Positions 46,371 to 55,805 of a stretch of DNA of 64,000 nucleotides are shown here, in pieces. Position 1 is the first letter of the stretch; every line of letters begins with the position of its first letter. The translations under genes were made by a program, and so were the position numbers. Below the pieces are notes generated by a model. It saw only the letters and a list, made by a program, of their open reading frames with translations, was not told the DNA's origin and ran no database searches. This DNA comes from Nocardia beijingensis NBRC 16342 (lineage in GTDB: Bacteria; Actinomycetota; Actinomycetes; Mycobacteriales; Mycobacteriaceae): positions 1 through 64,000 of the forward strand of contig NZ_BDBC01000009.1 of the NCBI RefSeq assembly GCF_001612785.1. The letters are read 5' to 3'.

Positions 46371-47231
46371 ATGGCACCACTCTCGCCCACGGTGGCGCGC
46401 TGGGAGCTCATGCTCCGGATCAAGCGCCGCCGCACCGAGTTCGACGTCTCCGCCTCCGTCATCGCCAAGGAACTCGGCTTCACGCTGTCGTACTGGTCGA
46501 AGGTGGAGAAGGAACGCGTGCTGGCCGAGGACAAGCTGCGAAAGCTGATGAGCCTGCTCGAATTCGACCAGGATGAGCGCGTGGAAATGTTGCGGCTGCG
46601 CGACATCGCGAAACGACGCGGGTGGTGGTCGGAGTACGCGGATCTGTTGTCGGACGAGGTGGTCCGTCTCTACGGGTTGGAGCACGGGGCGCAGAGCATC
46701 CGGAGTTATACGAGCATTTTGATTCCGGGTCTCTTGCAGACCGAGGAGTACGCGCGAGCGGTGATCGCCAACGACCGGGCACGGATTCGGCAAGTGGAAA
46801 TCGATCGCTGGGTAGAGGTTCGCATGCGACGCCAGAAACGGCTCACCGACGCAGAGCCGCTGCAGGTCACGGCGATCGTCAACGAGGCTGCGCTAACCCA
46901 GCGCACGGGAGGGGTGGCGGTCTTGAAAGGGCAACTGCGCCATCTGCTATCGGTTACCGAGACGCGTGCCGACACGATCGATATCCGGGTCGTACCCTTC
47001 GACGCGCCAGGCGGTGTACTGCTCACCGGTGCGTCGTTCCATCTGCTCGGGTTCGACAACGCACTCCTTCCCGACGTGGCGTGGACCGAGACGCTGGTCC
47101 ACCTCGGGGTGACCGAGGAGAGCGAACCGGTGCGTCACCTCGCGACCATGTTCGCCACCACCGAGGCCGAGCACGCGCTCCCGCGGAACGAGTCGATAAC
47201 GTTGATCGAACGCAGACTCGCCGCGCTGTAG
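46371..47231 (+). CDS. XRE-family regulator with DUF5753 domain
   Basis: 286 residues. HTH at about 12-65 (ELMLRIKRRRTEFDVSASVIAKELGFTLSYWSKVEKER) followed by DUF5753 from about 95 (SYTSILIPGLLQTEEYARAVIAND, then IDIRVVPFDAPG). These are the WhiJ-like regulators of actinomycetes that usually work with a small DUF397 protein, here the next gene. The ATG at 46371 gives the family start; in-frame upstream codons are rejected. Confidence 0.9.
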   Translation: MAPLSPTVARWELMLRIKRRRTEFDVSASVIAKELGFTLSYWSKVEKERVLAEDKLRKLMSLLEFDQDERVEMLRLRDIAKRRGWWSEYADLLSDEVVRLYGLEHGAQSIRSYTSILIPGLLQTEEYARAVIANDRARIRQVEIDRWVEVRMRRQKRLTDAEPLQVTAIVNEAALTQRTGGVAVLKGQLRHLLSVTETRADTIDIRVVPFDAPGGVLLTGASFHLLGFDNALLPDVAWTETLVHLGVTEESEPVRHLATMFATTEAEHALPRNESITLIERRLAAL

Positions 47232-47232
47232 C

Positions 47233-47442
47233 GTGAACGGCATGGCGCGCGCGGGCAGCTGGTTCAAGTCATCACACTCGAACGACAGCACCGCCTGCGT
47301 CGAAGTCTGTTTCGACGGCGGCCGGGTACTGGTTCGCGACAGCAAGTTCCCCGGAGCGCCGGACGCATCACCGACGCTGGCGTTCACGCCGACCCAGTGG
47401 GCGGCATTCACCACGTCGATCCGCACCACCGTCCTGACCTGA
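47233..47442 (+). CDS. DUF397 protein
   Basis: 69 residues: WFKSSHSNDSTACVEVCFDGGRVLVRDSKFPGAP and LAFTPTQWAAFTTSI are the full DUF397 pattern. The GTG lies one base after the XRE stop (ATG at 47242 possible), so the pair is co-translated. DUF397 proteins are thought to bind and modulate the paired XRE regulator, and some pairs have been treated as toxin-antitoxin-like; not tested for this one. Confidence 0.9.
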   Translation: MNGMARAGSWFKSSHSNDSTACVEVCFDGGRVLVRDSKFPGAPDASPTLAFTPTQWAAFTTSIRTTVLT

Positions 47443-47622
47443 CACGTACTCCCAGCCGACTCTCAGCTTCACTACACCCGAAACACAGTTCCACCGGGAA
47501 GAGTGTCTCCGTCGATGCGAAGCGATCCATCGACAGCTCCACCGGTGGACAACTGCCCTGCCCACCACCCCGCTCGGCCGGCGGCGCGCCACCCTCGCAC
47601 GCGCCGTCGGCCGAGCGCTTTC

Positions 47623-47658
47623 CGCGAGTGGCACATGGCTGCGGCAAAACGCGAGTGG
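47623..47658. repeat. dispersed repeat A, single copy
   Basis: A 36-bp unit bounded by two CGCGAGTGG copies in the same direction, 33 of 36 bases identical to the reverse complement of 20606-20641. It lies 3 bases beyond the stop of the class II aldolase gene. Confidence 0.85.
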
Positions 47659-47661
47659 CGG

Positions 47662-48489
47662 TCAGCCCGCGAGGAGGTGGAGGAAGTGTTCTACTTCCGA
47701 CTGGATGGCGGTGCGGGCGGGGGCGAGGTATTCGCGGGGGTCGGAGAGGTGGGGGGTGGTGGCCAGGCGGTCGCGGATGGCGGCGGTCATGCGGATGTTG
47801 AGGCGGGTGGCGATGTTGATCTTCGTCATGCCGTGTTCTACGGCGGCGCGCAGGCCGTGGTCGGGGACGCCGGAGGAGCCGTGCAGCACCAAGGGGACGG
47901 GGACCTTCGCGGCCAAGTGGGCGATGAGGTCGTTGTCGAGTTCGGCGGTGCGGGTGTGCATGGCGTGGGAAGAGCCGACGGCTACCGCGAGGGCGTCGAC
48001 GCCGGTGGCGCTCACGAATTCGACCGCCTCGTGGGGATCGGTGCGCGCGCCGGGCGCATGGGCGCCGTCTTTGCCGCCCACTTCGCCGAGTTCGGCCTCG
48101 ACGTGCACGCCGCGTTCGTGGCACCATGCGGTGATCGCGGCAGTGGCGGCGAGGTTGTCGGCGTAGTCGAGGGACGAGCCGTCGTACATGACCGACCGGA
48201 TGCCGAGATCGACGGCGGCATGGATCAATTCGGCGTTGGTGGCGTGGTCGAGATGCACCGCGATCGCGGCCTCGCTGTCGGCGGCGATGCGCAGGCAGGC
48301 GAGCGCGAGCGGGGCGATGCCACGGTGATGCCGCGCGGTGTTCTCCGACAGCTGCAGCACCACCGGCCTTTTCGCTGATTCCGCGGCGGCCGCGATCGCC
48401 TCGGCGTGCTCGAGGGTGATGACGTTGAACGCGCCGAGTCCGCCGGGGCCTGCCGTGGCGATCAGTTCCGGCATCGAGGTCAACGGCAT
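47662..48489 (-). CDS. class II aldolase (tagatose/fructose-bisphosphate type)
   Basis: 275 residues, similar in size to GatY/KbaY tagatose-1,6-bisphosphate aldolase. HLDHA (79-83) holds the catalytic Asp81 and zinc ligand His82; VEAELGEVGGKDG and LHGSSGVPDHGL are further metal and phosphate regions. Cleaves a ketose bisphosphate to dihydroxyacetone phosphate and glyceraldehyde-3-phosphate. It ends the leftward amino-sugar operon; start overlaps the kinase gene by 10 bases. Fructose versus tagatose cannot be separated by eye; the operon favours tagatose. Confidence 0.85.
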   Translation of the reverse strand: MPLTSMPELIATAGPGGLGAFNVITLEHAEAIAAAAESAKRPVVLQLSENTARHHRGIAPLALACLRIAADSEAAIAVHLDHATNAELIHAAVDLGIRSVMYDGSSLDYADNLAATAAITAWCHERGVHVEAELGEVGGKDGAHAPGARTDPHEAVEFVSATGVDALAVAVGSSHAMHTRTAELDNDLIAHLAAKVPVPLVLHGSSGVPDHGLRAAVEHGMTKINIATRLNIRMTAAIRDRLATTPHLSDPREYLAPARTAIQSEVEHFLHLLAG

Positions 48490-49418
48490 GGTGTGTCCAG
48501 CTCGCGGACCTGGATGGTCGGGGTGAGGCGGGTGCGCAGGCCGCGGTCGATCTCACCGGCCACCGGGACGACCACGGCGGCCGCCGAGGTCGCGACCACG
48601 TCGGCGAGCACGGCGGGCCAGTCCGGGCGCGACGCGGAGGACAGGGCGGCGATCACCGCCGCCACGGCGGCATCGCCCGCGCCGGTGGGGTTTCCGGCGA
48701 GTGGTTCGGCGAGCGCGGCCGCCCACGCGCCGTCGGCGGTCACCGCGACGATCCCTTCGGTGCCGCGGGTGGCGATCACGGCGCGCACTCCGTTGTCGAT
48801 CAGCGGCTTCGCGGCGATGACGATGTCGTCGGCGGTCGTCGGCCGGGTGCCGGTGAGGCGCTGTAGTTCGGTCTCGTCCGGGATGAGCACGATCCCGGGC
48901 ACCTGGGCGGCCAAGCGCAACGCCTCGCCGTCGACGTCGCAGATGGTCGGCACATCGGCCGCGATGGCGGTGCGGGCGATCTCGGCGGGCAGCGAGGGCT
49001 CGATGCCGCCAGGTAGCGACCCGGAGATGACCAGCCCGGCGATTTCCGGGAGCAGTCCTGCCACCCGGACCGACAGCTGCTCGGCGGCGTGCGGGTTGGA
49101 GACCCTCGCGCCGGGCTCCCACAGCGCGGTGGCCGTGCCGTCCTCGGATTCGCTGATCACCACCGTGCGACGCACCCAGGGCAGCGCGTGCACGAAGTCG
49201 ACCGGCATCTCCAGTTCGGCGGCGGCCGCGAAGGCGTGGTCGGAGAACCCGGTGGCCCTGGTGTACTTGCCGAGCTGATTCAGCACCCGGGTCACGTTGA
49301 TGCCCTTGCCGCCGATGCGCTGCTCCACCGACCGCACCCGGTGGGCCTGCCCGCGTTCGAAGCGTTCGACGCGATAGGTCATGTCGTACGCGGGATTCAT
49401 TGTCACGGTGAGGATCAC
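48480..49418 (-). CDS. PfkB-family sugar-phosphate kinase (1-PFK/tagatose-6-phosphate kinase)
   Basis: 312 residues from the GTG at 49418, which gives the family opening ILTVTMNPAYD and overlaps the nagA stop as GTGA (a GTG at 49427 is also open). IGGKGINVTRVLNQLG binds substrate, and NPTGAGDA near the end has the catalytic Asp. In an amino-sugar operon with an aldolase, phosphorylation of tagatose-6-phosphate to the bisphosphate fits best; fructose-1-phosphate kinase is the alternative. Confidence 0.85.
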   Translation of the reverse strand: MILTVTMNPAYDMTYRVERFERGQAHRVRSVEQRIGGKGINVTRVLNQLGKYTRATGFSDHAFAAAAELEMPVDFVHALPWVRRTVVISESEDGTATALWEPGARVSNPHAAEQLSVRVAGLLPEIAGLVISGSLPGGIEPSLPAEIARTAIAADVPTICDVDGEALRLAAQVPGIVLIPDETELQRLTGTRPTTADDIVIAAKPLIDNGVRAVIATRGTEGIVAVTADGAWAAALAEPLAGNPTGAGDAAVAAVIAALSSASRPDWPAVLADVVATSAAAVVVPVAGEIDRGLRTRLTPTIQVRELDTPCR

Positions 49419-50572
49419 CTCAACCACTGTCCACGTCTGAGCACCCCGCGCAACTGGAGATTGTCACTGACTGTCAATATGTCGGCGAAATACCCGGGCC
49501 GCAGGTCACCGACGTCGGCGAGCCCGAGCGCGGCGGCCGGAACCGAGGTGGCGGCCAGCACCGCCTCGCGCAGCGGGACGCCGGAGTCGCGCACGGCCCG
49601 CGCGACGCAGTCCAGCAGGGTGCTGACACCCCCCGCGATCGAGCCGTCGGCGATGCGCGCCACCCCGGCGCGGACGCTCACCGGCTGCGGTCCGAGCTGG
49701 TACTCGCCGTCGCCGAGTCCCGCGGCCTGCATGGCGTCGGTGACCAGCGCGACGCGCCCCGGCGCGGTCGCGAACGCCAGCGCGGCGAAGCCCGGTTCCA
49801 CGTGCACGCCGTCGTTGATCAGCTCCACGAACACGTCACCGGCCGCCGCGGCCACCAGCGCGGCGGCGACAGGGCCGGGGCGCCGGTGATGCAGCGGCGG
49901 CATGCCGTTCGCCAAGTGCGTCACGAGGCGTCCTGAACCATTGGGAGCCAGGGCGTTCCGGAATGACGCGTAGTCGGTGTCGCTGTGGCCGAGTGCGACC
50001 ACCACGCCGTTGTCGGCCAGCCGCCGCGCGACGGACGCGGAGCCGGGTCGTTCCGGCGCGAGCGTCATCGCGCGCAGGCGCGTGCCACCAGCGGCCAACA
50101 GTTGGTCGGTCAGACCGAGATCGGGGTCGCGCAGATAGCGCGGGTCCTGCGCCCCGCAGCGCGCCTCGGACAGGAACGGCCCCTCGACGTGGATACCGCC
50201 GAGCACGCCTTCCTCGGCGAGCTCGCGCAAGGCGGCGGTCTGCGCCACCATCTCCGCTGCCGGCCCGGTGACCACGCTCGCCACCACCGTGGTCGAGCCG
50301 CGCGCATGGTGCCCATGCGCCGCCGCCAACGCGTGCTCGCCGTGCACGGTGTCGAACCGGGACCCGAATCCGCCGTGATTGTGAATGTCCACAAGCCCCG
50401 GCAGCACAGTTCCCGAAAATGGCGGCTCAGGTAAATCGCGATGCGTCGCACGCCACTGCGCGAACGATCGCACCGCCTCGATCCGATCCCCGGAGACCAG
50501 CGCCACGCCGTCGTCCACCGTGACGCTCGCCGAGACGATGCGTCCCCGGATCAGCTGGGTGCGTGCTGTCAT
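49415..50572 (-). CDS. nagA: N-acetylhexosamine-6-phosphate deacetylase
   Basis: 385 residues, amidohydrolase fold. DIHNHGG, GGIHVEGPFLSE (Glu), GHSDTDY (His), HLANGMPPLHHRRPG (His pair) and VTDAMQAAG (Asp) are the NagA/AgaA metal and substrate residues. Removes acetate from GlcNAc-6-P or GalNAc-6-P. Third gene of the leftward operon, 106 bases after the ROK gene. NagA versus AgaA specificity is not decidable by reading. Confidence 0.92.
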   Translation of the reverse strand: MTARTQLIRGRIVSASVTVDDGVALVSGDRIEAVRSFAQWRATHRDLPEPPFSGTVLPGLVDIHNHGGFGSRFDTVHGEHALAAAHGHHARGSTTVVASVVTGPAAEMVAQTAALRELAEEGVLGGIHVEGPFLSEARCGAQDPRYLRDPDLGLTDQLLAAGGTRLRAMTLAPERPGSASVARRLADNGVVVALGHSDTDYASFRNALAPNGSGRLVTHLANGMPPLHHRRPGPVAAALVAAAAGDVFVELINDGVHVEPGFAALAFATAPGRVALVTDAMQAAGLGDGEYQLGPQPVSVRAGVARIADGSIAGGVSTLLDCVARAVRDSGVPLREAVLAATSVPAAALGLADVGDLRPGYFADILTVSDNLQLRGVLRRGQWLR

Positions 50573-50678
50573 GTGAATGCCCCTCGTCTCGTGACCCGCG
50601 CGGTGTGAGCTGAATAGGGATGTCCACCGTTGCCGACCGGGCTCGCCGAGCGACGAACGGGGTGCGATGGGCGTGGCC

Positions 50679-51638
50679 TCATGTCAACGCCCCGTGCCTG
50701 GCGAAGAGGGCGGCGCCTGCCAGGCCCGCGCGTGCGCCGAAGTGGCCGAGGACGACTCGGGGCGCGGGGACCAGGCGGAGCCGGTCGGACAGGGCGCGGT
50801 GCAGCGGGTGGGTGAGCGCCGCGCCCGCTCCGGCGAGCCCGCCGCCGAGGACGACCAGTTCGGGGCAGGCCGCGTGGACGATGCCGACCAGGCCGTCGGC
50901 GAGCGCGTCGACCGCGTCCGCCACCACGGCGGCCGCCTCCGGGTCGGTGGACATGAGCGCGAAAACCTCTGCGGCGCCGCTGATCTCTCGACCGGTGCGC
51001 CGGGTGTAGGCCCGCGCGATGGCCGCGCCGGAGGCGACCGTCTCGACGCACCCCGTGTTGCCGCAGGGGCAGGGCAATCCGCCCGCGCGCCGCACCGGCA
51101 CGTGCCCGTACTCGCCGACCTGCCCGTAGCCGCTGCGCACCAGCCTCCCGCCGACCGACAGCGTGCCCGAGATGCCGGTGCCGAGAATGACGACGCACAC
51201 GTTGTCGTAGCCCTGCCCGGCGCCGTACCGCCATTCCGCCCAACCGGCGACGGCGACATCGTGCTCGATCAGCGTCGGCACACCCCAGCGCGCGGGGAAA
51301 CGGTCGCCGACGTGCACGTCCCGCCAGCCGACGTTGCTGCTGAACACGGCGACCGATCGGGCGGTGTCGACGATGCCGGGTAGCACCACCGCCGCGCGAC
51401 CCACTCGGCGGCGATCGGGGCCGGGGAGTTCGGCGAGCAACCGCTCGCCCAGCTCGCCCATCGCGTCGAACGCGGCCGGACCGTGTGGCGTGGCCACCGA
51501 CCCCACGGCCAGCGCCGTGCCCGCCGCATCGGTGATCTCGCCTTTGATGGTGGTGCCGCCGACGTCCATGCCGAGCACGAGCGCGTCGTCCGGCAGCGCC
51601 GCCGTGGCGGACACGTTCGCGAGTTGCCCGGTGGTCAC
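50679..51638 (-). CDS. ROK-family sugar kinase
   Basis: 319 residues. ATP site LGMDVGGTTIKGEI, catalytic Asp in EHDVAVAGWAEW, and the zinc motif CPCGNTGCVETVASG of ROK kinases. Phosphorylates a hexose or N-acetylhexosamine; beside NagA the substrate is probably GlcNAc or GalNAc (NagK/AgaK role). The GTG overlaps the SIS-gene stop (GTGA), so they are coupled. Confidence 0.9.
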   Translation of the reverse strand: MTTGQLANVSATAALPDDALVLGMDVGGTTIKGEITDAAGTALAVGSVATPHGPAAFDAMGELGERLLAELPGPDRRRVGRAAVVLPGIVDTARSVAVFSSNVGWRDVHVGDRFPARWGVPTLIEHDVAVAGWAEWRYGAGQGYDNVCVVILGTGISGTLSVGGRLVRSGYGQVGEYGHVPVRRAGGLPCPCGNTGCVETVASGAAIARAYTRRTGREISGAAEVFALMSTDPEAAAVVADAVDALADGLVGIVHAACPELVVLGGGLAGAGAALTHPLHRALSDRLRLVPAPRVVLGHFGARAGLAGAALFARHGALT

Positions 51639-52567
51639 GACTTCAGAACCACCGAGCGATTCAGGCCGCGCGGGTGGTCGGGGTCCAATCCCAAGTCGGC
51701 GGAACGCAGCAGGCAGAGCCGGTGCACGCGGATCAGGTCCGCCATCGGGTCGATGTCGCGATGTTCCAGATGGGCGCCGGTGGCGGCGACGTCGTCGGCG
51801 AAGCCCGGCTCCAGCGGTCCGAACGCCCAGACCGCGCGTCCGGGCGCGGAGATGGCGATCGGGCCGTGGCGGTACTCCGTCGCCGGATACGCCTCCGTCC
51901 AGGACTGGCAGGATTCGCGCAGCTTGAGCGCCGCCTCGTCGGCGACGGCCGCCGCGAATCCCATACCGACGAAACTGATCTGCTCGGCGCGGCGCACCGC
52001 GGCCAGTGACACGGCGGGGTCCTCGGCGAGCACCGCCCGTGCCTGGGCGATCACCGAAGTGAGGTCCTCGCCGAGATGGTTGCGGAGTATGGCGAGGGCG
52101 GTCGTCGCGAAGCGGGTCTGCACCACCGATCGCTCGTCGACCTGGTCGATGAGAATGGGGTCGCCGAGTTCGAGGACGGGCGTGCCCGGACTGGAGCAGA
52201 TCACCGCCCGTGGGATGCGCGCCGGGAGGTCGCGCATCGCGCGCACCACTTCCGTGGTCGTGCCGGAGCGGCAGATCACCAGGTATCGGTCGTATTCGCG
52301 AGCGCGGACCGCGCTGGCAGGCCACGCGTCGGTCATCCCGTGTCCAGCGCCCTCGCGGAGCGCCGCTATGGCGCAAGCCATGAAATACGAAGTGCCGCAA
52401 CCGATCACCGCGACGCGCTCGCCCGGTTTCGGCAGCACGGCGCGATGATCCGCGGCCACGGCCGCGGCGCGCGTCCAGTCGTCCGGCTGGGTGGCCACCT
52501 CGGCAGCCAGATGCGGCGTGTGGTCGGCAGGCGTAGGCACTCCGACAGCTTCACGCCAAGTGATCAT
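51635..52567 (-). CDS. SIS-domain sugar isomerase/deaminase (AgaS or NagB-II type)
   Basis: 310 residues with two SIS domains like the isomerase half of GlmS: IGCGTSYFMA and ICRSGTTTEVVRAMRDL in the first, FVGMGFAAAVADEAALKLRESCQSW in the second, and the glutaminase half is absent. Expected to deaminate and isomerise amino-sugar-6-phosphate to a ketose-6-phosphate. First gene of the leftward operon, divergent from the importer genes. Confidence 0.87.
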   Translation of the reverse strand: MITWREAVGVPTPADHTPHLAAEVATQPDDWTRAAAVAADHRAVLPKPGERVAVIGCGTSYFMACAIAALREGAGHGMTDAWPASAVRAREYDRYLVICRSGTTTEVVRAMRDLPARIPRAVICSSPGTPVLELGDPILIDQVDERSVVQTRFATTALAILRNHLGEDLTSVIAQARAVLAEDPAVSLAAVRRAEQISFVGMGFAAAVADEAALKLRESCQSWTEAYPATEYRHGPIAISAPGRAVWAFGPLEPGFADDVAATGAHLEHRDIDPMADLIRVHRLCLLRSADLGLDPDHPRGLNRSVVLKS

Positions 52568-52585
52568 TTATGTCAAATATCTAAT

Positions 52586-52614
52586 CAATTCGGTCACATA
52601 TGATCACAATTCGG
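52586..52614. promoter_or_regulatory. direct repeat in the divergent amino-sugar promoter region
   Basis: CAATTCGG at 52586-52593 and 52607-52614, 21 bases (two helical turns) apart with an AT-rich centre. Placed to control both the catabolic operon and the importer; a DeoR-family regulator is encoded downstream. Confidence 0.5.
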
Positions 52615-52700
52615 ACTAGATTGAGCCGCAACGACGGTGCGTCCTCCCATCATCGGCGGCTCCGCTGGCGCCCGGTGGGTAAATCTGAAAGGTTCTGCTC

Positions 52701-53951
52701 GTGAAAAGACCATTCCACCGCGTGCTTGCCGGACTCGCGATGGTCACCGGCGTCGCGCTGACCCTGTCGTCCTGCGATTTCGGTTCGAAAAGCGGTGCGG
52801 ACTCGGCCACCACGATCAATTTCCTCGCCCCCGCCTACAGCGACGGCGCCACGGGCACCAAGGCGCTGTGGGACGGCATCATCGCCGAATTCCAGAAGCA
52901 GAACCCCGGCATCACCGTCAATCTGCAGATGGAGTCGTGGAACTCGATCAACGACGTGGTGCGCACCAAGCTGCAATCGCAGTCGACCACGCCGGACATC
53001 CTCAATATCGACGCCTATGCCAGCTTCGCGGGCGACGGCCTGCTCTACCCGGCCACCGACATCGTCTCCGCGCCGGTCCTGGCCGACATCCAGCCCGCGT
53101 TCGCGCAGAACGCTTCGCTGAACGGCACGCAGTACGCGCTGCCGCTGTTCGCCTCCACCCGCACCCTGTTCTACAACACCGAACTGTTCGAGAAAGCGGG
53201 CATCGTCCGGCCGCCGAAGACCTGGGCCGAACTGACCGACGCGGCGAAGCGGATCCAGGCGCTCGGCGGCGGCGTCTCCGGGTACGGGCTTCCGCTCGGC
53301 AGCGAGGAGGCGCAGGGCGAAACCTCCATCTGGACCTTCGGCGCGGGCGGCTCGTGGGCCGACGGCGACCGGATCACCGTGGACACCCCGCAGAACCTGG
53401 AACGGGTGCGCGCCATGCGTGAGCTGATCGATACCGGTGCGACGCAGCCCAATCCGGGTGCGACCGACCGCAAGGACGTGCTCAACGCCTTCATCCAGGG
53501 CAAGATCGGCATGGTCGAAGCGCTGCCGCCCACCATCGGCCAGATCGCGGCGAAGAATCCGGGCCTGCGCTACGCGACCGCGCCGTCGCCGACCAAGACC
53601 GGCAACCCCGTCACGCTCGGGGTGGCCGATCACCTGATGGCGTTCAAGAAGGACGGCGCCAAGGCCGAGTCGATCAAGAAGTTCCTCGACTACTTCTACT
53701 CGGCGGCGGTGTACGCGGACTTCGTCAAGCACGAGGGATTCATCCCGATCACCCACAGCGCCGCCACCGCCCTCGCCGAGGACCCGGTCACCAAGGCGTT
53801 CGCCGCCACGCTCCCGGTGGCCCGGTTCTATCCGAGCGACAACCCGAAATGGGCAGTGGCGCAGGGTGTCATCCGCCAGCAGATGGGCACCATCGCACAG
53901 GGCGCCGACCCCGCTCAGGTATTGCAACGAATCCAGGAAGCCACGAAATAA
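52701..53951 (+). CDS. CUT1 sugar ABC transporter substrate-binding lipoprotein
   Basis: 416 residues. The signal ends in lipobox LSSC, so it is lipid-anchored. The type I extracellular binding fold shows WDGIIAEFQKQNPGITVNLQ, TPDILNIDAY, LPLFASTRTLFYNTELFEKAG and a C-terminal FIPITHSAA. Binds a sugar for import; the divergent operon suggests an amino sugar or an oligomer containing one. First gene of the rightward operon; GTG start. Confidence 0.92.
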   Translation: MKRPFHRVLAGLAMVTGVALTLSSCDFGSKSGADSATTINFLAPAYSDGATGTKALWDGIIAEFQKQNPGITVNLQMESWNSINDVVRTKLQSQSTTPDILNIDAYASFAGDGLLYPATDIVSAPVLADIQPAFAQNASLNGTQYALPLFASTRTLFYNTELFEKAGIVRPPKTWAELTDAAKRIQALGGGVSGYGLPLGSEEAQGETSIWTFGAGGSWADGDRITVDTPQNLERVRAMRELIDTGATQPNPGATDRKDVLNAFIQGKIGMVEALPPTIGQIAAKNPGLRYATAPSPTKTGNPVTLGVADHLMAFKKDGAKAESIKKFLDYFYSAAVYADFVKHEGFIPITHSAATALAEDPVTKAFAATLPVARFYPSDNPKWAVAQGVIRQQMGTIAQGADPAQVLQRIQEATK

Positions 53952-53952
53952 G

Positions 53953-54834
53953 GTGCGACGCAGAGGACTACCGGCGGCACTGCCGTGGATCGGGCCGTCG
54001 CTGGTCCTGATCGCGGCGGTTGTCGCCTTTCCGGCCTGCTACATGCTGTGGACCAGCACCAGGGATCTCAGCGCCTACGGCCAGGACCGCGGCAGCGCCG
54101 GACTGGCCAATTACCGTGCCCTCTTCGCCATCTCGGAACTCGGGTCGGTGCTCGGCCACACGGTGGTCTGGGTGGTCGGCGTCGTGCTGGTCACGCTGGT
54201 GCTGTCCGCGGCGCTGGCCCAGTTCCTCAACAAGGACTTTCCCGGACGCACCGCGGTGCGGATGGCGATTCTGGTGCCGTGGGCGGCGTCGGTCGTGATG
54301 ACGACCACGATCTTCTACTACCTGCTCGATCCGGACGTGGGCATCGCCAATCGGTTCCTGGTGGACATCGGTCTGCTCGACCGCGGTTACGGCTTCACCA
54401 AACAGCCGACGCAGGCGTTTCTCGTCGCGATGGGCGTCGCGGTGTTCGTTTCGGTGCCGTTCACCACCTACACGATTCTGGCCGGACTGCAATCCATTCC
54501 GGCGGAGATCGAAGAGGCGGGGCGCGTCGACGGGGCGAGCGCGTGGCAGCGCTACCGCCATCTCACCCTGCCGCAGCTGCGTCCGGCGATCGCGGTGGCG
54601 ACCATCATCAACATCATCAACGTGTTCAATTCGCTGCCGATCCTGCAAGTGATCACCGGCAGCATCGCCGGCTTCTCCGCCGACACCACCACGACGCTGA
54701 CGTTCAAGCTGATCCGGCAGAACCAGCAGATCGACACCGCCGCGGCGATGAGCGTGCTGAACTTCGCGCTGATCGTCGTCATCATCGCGATCTACGTGAA
54801 GCTGGTCCGTCCGGTCGCGGAGACCGACCGATGA
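53953..54834 (+). CDS. CUT1 sugar ABC permease (MalF type)
   Basis: 293 residues, 6 helices, starting one base after the binding-protein stop. The EAA loop is EIEEAGRVDGASAWQRYRHLTLPQLRP (coupling to the ATPase). The 3' end overlaps the next permease gene as ATGA. Confidence 0.93.
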   Translation: MRRRGLPAALPWIGPSLVLIAAVVAFPACYMLWTSTRDLSAYGQDRGSAGLANYRALFAISELGSVLGHTVVWVVGVVLVTLVLSAALAQFLNKDFPGRTAVRMAILVPWAASVVMTTTIFYYLLDPDVGIANRFLVDIGLLDRGYGFTKQPTQAFLVAMGVAVFVSVPFTTYTILAGLQSIPAEIEEAGRVDGASAWQRYRHLTLPQLRPAIAVATIINIINVFNSLPILQVITGSIAGFSADTTTTLTFKLIRQNQQIDTAAAMSVLNFALIVVIIAIYVKLVRPVAETDR

Positions 54835-55724
54835 CAACGCGGGTGCGGGTACGCGAGCAGACCACGGCGACGCCGCTCGCCCCGGTTACCCCCGCGCGGC
54901 GCGCACGACGCCGCTGGGAACTCACCGCGATCGGCGTGGTGCTCGCCGCGGTGTTCCTGCTGCCGTTCGTCGTGATGGTGCTCGGCTCGCTGAAGAGCCG
55001 CGCCGAGATCCTGCGCATCCCGCCGACGTATCTGCCGCGATCCTGGCATCCGGACAACTACGCGACGATGTGGGACACCCCCGAGACGCCGCTGCCGTTC
55101 AATCTGGTCAGCACGATCATCATCGCGGTCTGCGCCACCCTCTTGGTGCTGGCCGTGGCGATCCCGGCGGGGTATTACACGGCGCGGCACCGCTTTCCCG
55201 GGCGCGCGGTGTTTCTCGGCGTGGTGCTGGTGACCCAGATGTTGCAGCCGACGGTGCTGGTCACCGGGTTGATCCGGGAGTTCTTCGCGCTCGGCATCAA
55301 CGACACCTGGCTGGCGATGATCCTGGTGAACGCCGCGTTCAACTTGTCCTTCGCGGTGTGGATTCTGCACAGCTTCTTCGCCGCGATCCCGGTGGAGATC
55401 GAGGAAGCCGCCATGCTCGACGGACTCGGCCGCGCGCAGATCCTGTTGCGGGTGAGCCTGCCGCTGGTCTGGCCGGGGATCGTGACCGCGACGATCTTCG
55501 TCGCGGTGGCGTGCTGGAACGAATTCGCCGCGAGCCTGGTGGTACTGACCACGCCGGAGAATCAACCGCTGTCGGTGGCGCTGACCAAGTTCGTCGGCCA
55601 GTACGACACCGCGTGGCAGTACGTGTTCGCGATCTCCACCGTCGGCATCGTTCCGGTGGTGCTGCTGTTCGCGCTCATCGAGAAGCGACTGGTGGCGGGA
55701 TTGACCGCGGGCAGCGTGAAATAG
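54831..55724 (+). CDS. CUT1 sugar ABC permease (MalG type)
   Basis: 297 residues, 6 helices after a 30-residue basic tail. EAA loop EIEEAAMLDGLGRAQILLRVSLPLVWPG. Forms the pore with the MalF-type partner. No ATPase gene follows; CUT1 importers in actinomycetes commonly borrow a shared MsiK/UgpC-type ATPase. Confidence 0.93.
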   Translation: MTTRVRVREQTTATPLAPVTPARRARRRWELTAIGVVLAAVFLLPFVVMVLGSLKSRAEILRIPPTYLPRSWHPDNYATMWDTPETPLPFNLVSTIIIAVCATLLVLAVAIPAGYYTARHRFPGRAVFLGVVLVTQMLQPTVLVTGLIREFFALGINDTWLAMILVNAAFNLSFAVWILHSFFAAIPVEIEEAAMLDGLGRAQILLRVSLPLVWPGIVTATIFVAVACWNEFAASLVVLTTPENQPLSVALTKFVGQYDTAWQYVFAISTVGIVPVVLLFALIEKRLVAGLTAGSVK

Positions 55725-55805
55725 CCTGCGCCGACTGGATCGGAATCGCCGCGACGCCACCGTTCGGCGCGCGGCGCGCAGGTAGCCGCGCGGTAGCATC
55801 GAACG

